64,000 bases of DNA from Paulownia fortunei (lineage: Eukaryota > Streptophyta > Magnoliopsida > Lamiales > Paulowniaceae): assembly GCA_019321725.1 (NCBI GenBank), contig CM033113.1, forward strand, positions 4,836,001 to 4,900,000. The letters run 5' to 3'. The notes beneath the pieces are model-generated. The model saw only the letters and a list, made by a program, of their open reading frames with translations. It did not search any database and was not told the DNA's origin. The position numbers were made by a program, and so were the translations under genes. Positions 56,830 to 64,000 of the stretch are shown in pieces. Each line of letters starts with the position of its first letter. Position 1 is the first letter of the stretch.

Positions 56830-56837
56830 TATATATA
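56830..56837 (+). promoter_or_regulatory. TATA box of the polyubiquitin gene
   Basis: TATATATA, followed about 27-40 bp later by a CA-rich start region (CCATCACACTCG), typical of strong constitutive plant promoters. Confidence 0.75.
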
Positions 56838-56919
56838 CCATCCCCAGGCCACCCCTTATCTCCATCACACTCGTAATTCTATCAATTTCTCACAAGTCTT
56901 CAAAAACCAGATCATCAAG

Positions 56920-57773
<854 letters not shown>

Positions 57774-57775
<2 letters not shown>

Positions 57776-57808
57776 TCAATAATCAATAATCAATAATCAA
57801 TAATCAAT
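57774..57808. repeat. AATCAAT heptamer tandem repeat at the polyubiquitin stop
   Basis: About five copies of AATCAAT begin within the stop codon and form the start of the 3' UTR; a TATATG-rich microsatellite follows at about 57824-57855. Confidence 0.9.
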
Positions 57809-57855
57809 CATATCTGCTGCCATATATATATGTATATGTATATGTATATATATAT

Positions 57856-58608
57856 TATGTGGGTTGCTTTGTCAAATAAAATTATCTTCAGTTGTTTGTG
57901 ATGGAATGCATACAGGTCGTGGTTTTACAGAATGATGAATGATTGTAGATTAATTATGGAAAGGAGCATAGCCTTGGTAATAGTACTTGATTTCAACAAC
58001 CTTCATGAGAAATCAGATGTTTTTAATGATAAGCAGAGCCGAGACTGGCCGAATAAGGTCTTAATTCTCTCTAATTTTCCATTTTATTTTGTTTTACTAG
58101 TTTTGATACCATCATTGATACAATCAACAATTCAACACCGCCTCTTATTTTGGAAATAAATTGTTCATGATAATATACTTTTAAGATTTTTAACACATAC
58201 TTCAATTATCAAATCTTTTATATATATATTTTACTACATATTCCAATCATGAAATCAATAACAATAATGCATTTATTACCTTATCATAAGTATATTTTTT
58301 TAATATATATATATATATATATATTGTGTAAAAGGTTTCTTGTTCATCTTGTCAGCGTAGTCATGCGTCTCATTCATGACCAGTAGCTGTGTTTATAAAA
58401 CCCCATTTCACGGGCAATTTAATTCAGCAAAAAAGAAATACAATGAGTTCCTATTTTGAAGTCTATAATCTCTTAAATGACTATAAACTCTATGCTTATA
58501 CATTGCTAATACATCCATCTTTCAATAGCTCCTACAAAGGTACCAATTAAAATGGCATGCATAAGTGTTCATGGATGTGTTCAGTCTTAGAAAAGTATAA
58601 TTTGCAAT
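57856..58608. other. Spacer after polyubiquitin
   Basis: 3' flank and AT-rich sequence with a (TA)n run at about 58302-58324. No gene recognised. Confidence 0.5.
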
Positions 58609-59084
58609 AATGTTTTCAAAATCGGATTGAATGGGGTGGTTCAATCGAGAATTGAAGATCGGTTCGGTCCAATTTTGCTCAAAAATCGTTTTGACCGATC
58701 AAATCAGTCAAAATCGGCCAGAATCGGTTTTGACCTATTTTTATGTTTTTTTTTAATTTTTTGTTTTAATTTTTTATAAAAGTTTAAATTTGATATTTTG
58801 TTATATTTATGTGATTATTTGAATTTTGTGTTTTGTTATATTAGTTTTTATGTAACTATTTATTTATTTTTACATTTAAAATATATTACATAATAATTAA
58901 TTTATTATATTATTATTTTATATAAAAAAATAAAAAAATATAATTAATTTTTATTAAACCGGTCCGACTACCGGTTGAAGCAGTCCGACCGATTGAACCG
59001 CTAATTTTAACAAGATCGGTACCGATTGAACAGTTAATTTTAACAAGATCAATTTGATCACCGGTCCAATTATGAAAATATTGG
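58609..59084. mobile_element. Small non-autonomous TIR transposon (MITE-like)
   Basis: About 475 bp. The left end AATGTTTTCAAAATCGGA matches the reverse complement of the right end, AATATTTTCATAATTGGA (15 of 18). TTTGCAATAAT occurs exactly at 58601-58611 and 59085-59095, which gives an 8- to 11-bp target duplication depending on where the ends are set. Subterminal zones are rich in ACCGGT/GGTTGAA words and the centre is AT-rich, like the element in TDP1 intron 10. No coding capacity. hAT or Mutator-like; I cannot decide. Confidence 0.65.
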
Positions 59085-59344
59085 TTTGCAATAATATTGT
59101 TAAAATTGGAAGACACATAAAAAAAGAAAATTTTTTATGACAAAAAGGGTTATTATTTACAATATAATTAAAGTAGATATATTATTACATTCCGAGATTC
59201 CTGTTTAGAAAGATAGATGGAGTAATAATTAAACGAGAGCAAGTAATCGATAATCCCAAGACTGAAAGGAAAACATCTGTGTGGTCGGTGGTCTCTCTCT
59301 GTCCCCTGCCCTTTATAGAATTGGCCCATCCCTCCTTTTTATCT

Positions 59345-62170
59345 TTAATCAGTAATCCCAAACAAGTTTTCTCTTCGTCTTTCTGCCTTTAATTTTCTCA
59401 AAAAATTACTATTTCTCCATCTGATCTGGTAACTCTGCTACCATCTTTTTTTTAGTCATCATTTATATTATGGCAAAGCGTTATTGTTCTGTATTTGTTG
59501 ATTTAATTTTCTGAATGTTATTTTTCTGGAGAATTGACTTATTCTCTGTGAAATTTTGAGTTTTCTTGATTTCTTGTTTCTTTAAGCCTTGTAGTTAAAT
59601 ATAAATTATGAAAGGTGGAATCTTTTTTAGTCTGGGACTTCCATTTTGAAAGTGGAAAGGAAACTGTGTATGAATACAAATTTTCATCACCCTTTTCTTA
59701 CAAAAATTACTGGAAAACAAAGGATAGAGTGAATTCCGGAAACCACCAAGACGGGCACCAATGATGAAATGTCTATTTCTGTTTGGCATATATTTCAGTA
59801 TTGGTCTGTGGTAATTTGCATGCCTTGCGGATGCAAATTATTCTTTGTTAACACAAACAATTGTGATTATTTTGCGAGTACTTTGTGAGGATGTAGAGGA
59901 TAGTGGCTGTTTTGGAAGAGATAGGTGGGCATTTTTAGGGTCTACGCAGGTTTGGATGATATCATCATTTTTTACGGTGTTATGGCTCAAACTTGGCATT
60001 AGACGTGGACAACCGTCATCACCAAGATTTGAATTGAGGAGATTTTCATTTGTATTGATTGAGTTGTGAACTCACTAGTAACCCCAATAAATGTCAATTG
60101 GTGAAATCTCAGCATGCTGTTATTGTTTTTTTATGTAATTCATAGATGTATGTCAACACATGTCCATATGGAAACTTGGAAATGTTTTGCGAAGTCCAAA
60201 AGTATCTTGCTGCCACTATGTGATCACTCTAGGATATCATTTGACGATAATCTCTTTGAAATCATGTTGCCTACCTTGGTATGTGAGCATATTTGGATAC
60301 AGTTCACTGGCTCATGTAATGCCAAAGGAATTCAATCATGTCCTCTATGGCTCTATCCCATCCTCAAAGCCCCTTATACATCTAAATATGTGGCTTTAAC
60401 TTCACATAACTATATTTGATATGCATGTTTTTAAAGTGATGACCTAACCAGCTAAATTGTGGGCAGAAAGATATCAGCTGATTTAAGTAATATTGTTGAG
60501 AATTGCAGTGGAGAAGTTCTAATATGCAAATGTAGAACAGGTTTATTTTTCAAGACCTATATTGCATGTGAAATCAGATGTCTCCATGAGCCCCAAGAGA
60601 AATAAGCATTCTTTATAATGTTAGTGAATTTGTAGAGCAATAAACTTGGAATCTTGATTGTTTAATAGATTTTGAACATTCCATAACCTTGATGTCTTGC
60701 GAACTTTTTTTTGGAACATTCAGCTATACACTTACCGAATGGGAAACTAATTGAACTGGGGCCTTTATATTTTCTGTTTAGGTTTGAGATAGTGGAAAAA
60801 AGAGTTATATGCTTGACGTCCTACGGGGTCCTTACATCCAACCTTGAGAATCTGGTGGTTTAAGGGTGGATCAGGGAGGATTTGGGTTCTGGATAGATTA
60901 GCCATTGCGAGGAGCTGGTAATGGAACATGGAAATTCAATTTAACGGAACCGTGTTGAATGCGGATTATTGCTTGTAAAAATTGTAATACAGTTGATGTT
61001 GTTTTATTAGATAGATCTACCAGCTCAAAATCTTTTATGTCCAAAAGTGTCTCAATTCCTTTATCTGCACTCATTCTTCTATCTGGTCACTAAGTGTTAA
61101 TCACTGTGGCTGTGAGGACAGATACCTCTATTATTCTAAACAAAAGAAAGAACAAGAGGCTTATTTCAGTTCCTCTAGAAAATTAAGAAAGGGAATCTAG
61201 CACAAGGGCCACATTGCAGCAGAGCTTTCTTGCAAATTCTGGAAAGGCTCCATGAAGCCCTATCATTAAATTTAAAGTGATCTTAATGGCAGTGATATGC
61301 CAAAATTGTTCAGCTCAATGAAAACATATAGTCTGTTGGATTTTGTAGAACAAAATGAAAGCTCAAATTTATAACAATTTAGTAACGTTCTCTGCACAAG
61401 CCAGGAGTACCATTTCTACAAAATTCAAGTGTTGGAACCTGATTTTAGTTGTTAATAGTTTTGTTGCTTCTTGTAGTAAGGTTTCTGGAATAAAAGGTTA
61501 GACATAGAAACCAGGACTGTTTTTAGAAATTGTAGACATTTTATGATGAAACATAGTCTCAGTTATCATGAATCATGCTAGTAATAAACAAAGATAGACG
61601 TATTCTTTACCTGCTGACATATTTTTCAGAATTGAACCTCTCACTAGTAAATCAGCATAATGACATGATATTGCACTAGGTTGGTGTTTACGTTGCGGGA
61701 AATAGTTCTAGCTTATAGGGTTGTTTCTTGAAGATCATGGATAATCTTCATAATTGAAGAAGAAATATGAATTACTTAATCTTTTTTCCCACTCTGAAAA
61801 ATGAAAGAAATCTAGAAAAATGTTTGTGGATACTGAATGGGCTAGTTGCACACTTTTTTCCATTCTTTGGGAAATCGGAAATGATGAATTTTATGATTGG
61901 TTGCATGCTTATATGACTACTGTAATGATCAAGTATTATGTCCCACCAACTTTAGAGAACTTTAATCTGAGATATGACCACTAATGCGCACTGGCGGGGT
62001 TAGTCTTGTTAGTTGAGTGTGAGAAAATCTCGAATTCCTCTCACTTGCGAACATCTTTGAGAAAAGGGAGGTTTGTAAAATGTTGTTTCTTTTTGTTATA
62101 CACAGTAGTATTCATGGTTAATTCTTGTTAAATTGGTAAGCAGCTGTTTTCTTCTTTAATAATGTTTCAG
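59345..62170 (+). promoter_or_regulatory. eIF1 leader exon and 2.7-kb leader intron
   Basis: A TATA-like TTTATAG (about 59311-59317) precedes a C/T-rich leader exon ending at 59429 (TGATCTG, donor GTAACT). The next leader exon begins at 62171 after TTTCAG, giving an intron of 59430-62170. The intron is AT-rich with T-rich tracts and holds no recognisable gene; its ORFs are unremarkable. Long leader introns in plant housekeeping genes often raise expression, which is an inference here. Confidence 0.6.
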
Positions 62171-62232
62171 CTTTGAAGGTTCCTTTGCAGTGTTGGTTTG
62201 GTTTCTCTCATCAACTCTGACAGCTAATTTTC

Positions 62233-62963
62233 ATGTCTGATTTTGACATCCAAATCCCTAGCCCCTTCGGTAAGTCTAATGATTTGCCCTGCATAGCTAT
62301 TGATTTTTATTTTTTATTTTTATTATTTATTTTGTGTGTGTGTGGAGGGGGGGGAGGGGGGGGAAGATTTGGGTCCCATCAAGAACTTCTACTATTTAGA
62401 TCCATTTGACCCCTGTTTTTGTTCTCTGTTGATTAGCCTGAATTTTGTGTATTTTGTTTGGTACTACCAGATCCTTTTGCCGAGGCAAAAGCTGAAGACT
62501 CGGGTGCTGGGTCGAAAGAATATGTGCATATCCGCGTACAGCAGCGTAATGGTAGGAAAAGTCTGACAACCGTCCAGGGGTTGAAGAAGGAGTTCAGCTA
62601 CAATAAAATTCTCAAGGACCTTAAGAAGGAGTTTTGCTGCAATGGTACAGTTGTCCAGGACCCAGAGCTGGGCCAGGTGAGGATTCAACTTCAGAAGTTG
62701 TGTTATGTCATTACATTTACTTCTGGCTTTCTTTTATGTGCTTTTGTTCTATAATGCCCTCTTTTTTTTGTGAGTGTTACAGGTTATACAACTCCAAGGT
62801 GACCAGAGGAAGAATGTTTCGACCTTCCTTGTTCAGGTATTTCCTGCAATGTTGCTTAAAGGAAACACCTTCCTCTTGCAGTTTCCTGAAGAAAGTATTT
62901 TCTTCCTTATAATCTCAGGCAGGCATTGTGAAGAAAGATCACATCAAGATTCATGGTTTCTGA
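62233..62963 (+). CDS. SUI1: Translation initiation factor eIF1 (SUI1)
   Basis: Binds the 40S subunit and controls start-codon selection. Exons 62233-62269, 62471-62676, 62783-62836, 62919-62963; 342 nt, 113 residues, the family's normal length. It begins MSDFDIQIPSPFDPFAEAKA, has KEYVHIRVQQRNGRKSLTTV, LKKEFCCNGTVV, DPELGQVIQLQGDQRKNV, and ends DHIKIHGF then TGA, as in plant SUI1 proteins. All phases fit and no lesion is seen. The gene has a long leader intron upstream (59430-62170) and a G-run cluster in its first coding intron. Confidence 0.97.
62345..62367 (+). other. G-run cluster in the first coding intron of eIF1
   Basis: Two runs of eight G separated by GA-type spacers, a possible G-quadruplex on the transcribed RNA. 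Confidence 0.4.
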
Positions 62964-64000
62964 ATAGTTGCAGCAGCAGCAGCAGCATATATCGAACTTC
63001 CTGTGGTTGAGGCTGCTGCTTTATAAACCATGCGGGCTTCTAAAAGCAGCCTTGTCGCTCTGTCTAATCATAAACTGGTACTTATTGTGTGTCTGGATGT
63101 TGTACATCACTATGCACTTCTTGGGTGGAGTAGGTTATGTTGCTCACCATGCAATTTCTGCTGGTTCTGAACATGTTGCTACTCTTTTTTTGTTTCTCAG
63201 TTGGCAAGAACGTCTTACGTTTTTATGTATCGCGTGCCTTTTAATTTTTGTTTGAGTCACTCAGCTTAATTAGCTTGAGATATGGAGTCATAGTCACCTG
63301 CAATAGCATATCTGTTCTTACTATAAAATGCAGATTTATGGTGTTTTACAGAGTGAGGATATATTTGATGACTGGGCCTTATATGGCTTATTAAAGATTC
63401 TTGCCTACAACAGTGGTTGGGGACATCTGAATTGGTGACACATGAACACGTCTATCTTAATCCAACTTTAGTAATCATGTTTAAACAAATAGACCTTAAG
63501 AAAAATCATAGCAATAACATAATTATACAATCACATCTGACAAACACTATTTATCATGTGAAGAAGTCCAAATATTTTATAATTGTTAAAACACTCTTTA
63601 ACTAGTTTGTGACATCCAAACTTAAGATTTAAAAGCCCGTTTGATTTTATTCGAAAATGAAAAAATGTATTTATTTTATTTATTTTTATTAGAAATATTA
63701 TTTATTTTTATTTTTAAATTTTATTTTTAAATTTATTAATATTTCAGTCTTTTCATGTGCAACTAATTTCATTTCTAAATCTACTTATCTATTAGCGTAT
63801 TTTCATAAAAAAATATTGTAAAATAAATATATTTTATTTTCTAAATTTATATAATTAAGGCTTTTTTAACACAATATTATATTTTTAAAATATTATTATA
63901 TTTGTATTGTAAATTTTGATGGCATTAATTTTCTAAGCAAACCACTTCAACAAAAATTACTAATGTTAGTAGCGACTTCAACCCGTTCATTAAAATCACC
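62964..64000. other. eIF1 3' UTR and AT-rich flank
   Basis: 3' UTR to roughly 63400; 63620-63900 is an AT-rich repeat-family copy opening with a GTTTGATTTTATT-type phrase. No further gene before the window end. Confidence 0.5.

Overview
The window is nuclear DNA of a dicot-like flowering plant. Genes are split by many AT-rich GT-AG introns. The gene set is plant-typical: cysteine-rich receptor kinases, NDR1/HIN1-like proteins, a gibberellin 2-oxidase-type dioxygenase, an FHA-containing TDP1, polyubiquitin and a SUI1-type eIF1. The AT-rich spacers are full of microsatellites and small transposon remnants. The species cannot be fixed from the sequence alone. Exon limits below were read by eye from splice signals, reading phase and remembered family sequences; no alignment was run.

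Layout. 1-8.8 kb (minus): two tandem DUF26 receptor kinases (CRKs) with the same seven-exon plan. The left one runs off the window edge; the right one has a 1-nt frameshift in the kinase domain. Between them is a small intronless plus-strand gene (4720-4995) for an unnamed plant protein. 10.6-15.0 kb (plus): a ten-exon LpxD homologue, a predicted mitochondrial enzyme of the plant lipid A-like pathway. 15.4-17.7 kb (minus): two neighbouring single-exon NHL/LEA_2 membrane proteins. 17.7-22.9 kb: gene-poor spacer with tandem duplications and AT-rich repeats. 23.4-26.2 kb (plus): a five-exon gene for an unnamed 208-residue protein with a C-terminal membrane segment, behind a leader crowded with short upstream ORFs. 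26.2-30.7 kb: no gene recognised. 30.7-33.8 kb (minus): a GA2ox8-like dioxygenase, whose transcript may begin about 3.7 kb further upstream through two small in-frame exons under a TATA box near 37.5 kb. 37.5-42.5 kb: AT-rich, with a decayed Ty3/gypsy gag remnant, a charged-protein gene fragment and 55-bp tandem repeats. 42.7-46.8 kb (plus): a DnaJ50/DNAJC25-type ER J-protein. 48.1-55.6 kb (plus): TDP1 with an N-terminal FHA domain and a hAT-like transposon in intron 10. 56.8-57.8 kb (plus): three-unit polyubiquitin. 58.6-59.1 kb: a second small terminal-inverted-repeat element. 59.3-63.0 kb (plus): eIF1/SUI1 with a 2.7-kb intron in its 5' leader.

The genes do not form one pathway; this is ordinary plant gene order, with stress and defence receptors, DNA repair, proteostasis and translation genes side by side. 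The most useful observations are: (1) three separate one-base deficits in otherwise well-conserved genes (CRK2, DNAJ50, first ubiquitin unit), each in or next to a homopolymer, which look more like assembly errors than gene death; (2) the candidate N-terminal extension of the GA2ox-like gene; (3) a 990-bp hAT-like insertion with an exact 8-bp target duplication inside TDP1; (4) an uORF-rich leader on the unnamed membrane-protein gene; (5) a dispersed AT-rich repeat family. I did not find a convincing new multi-gene system.
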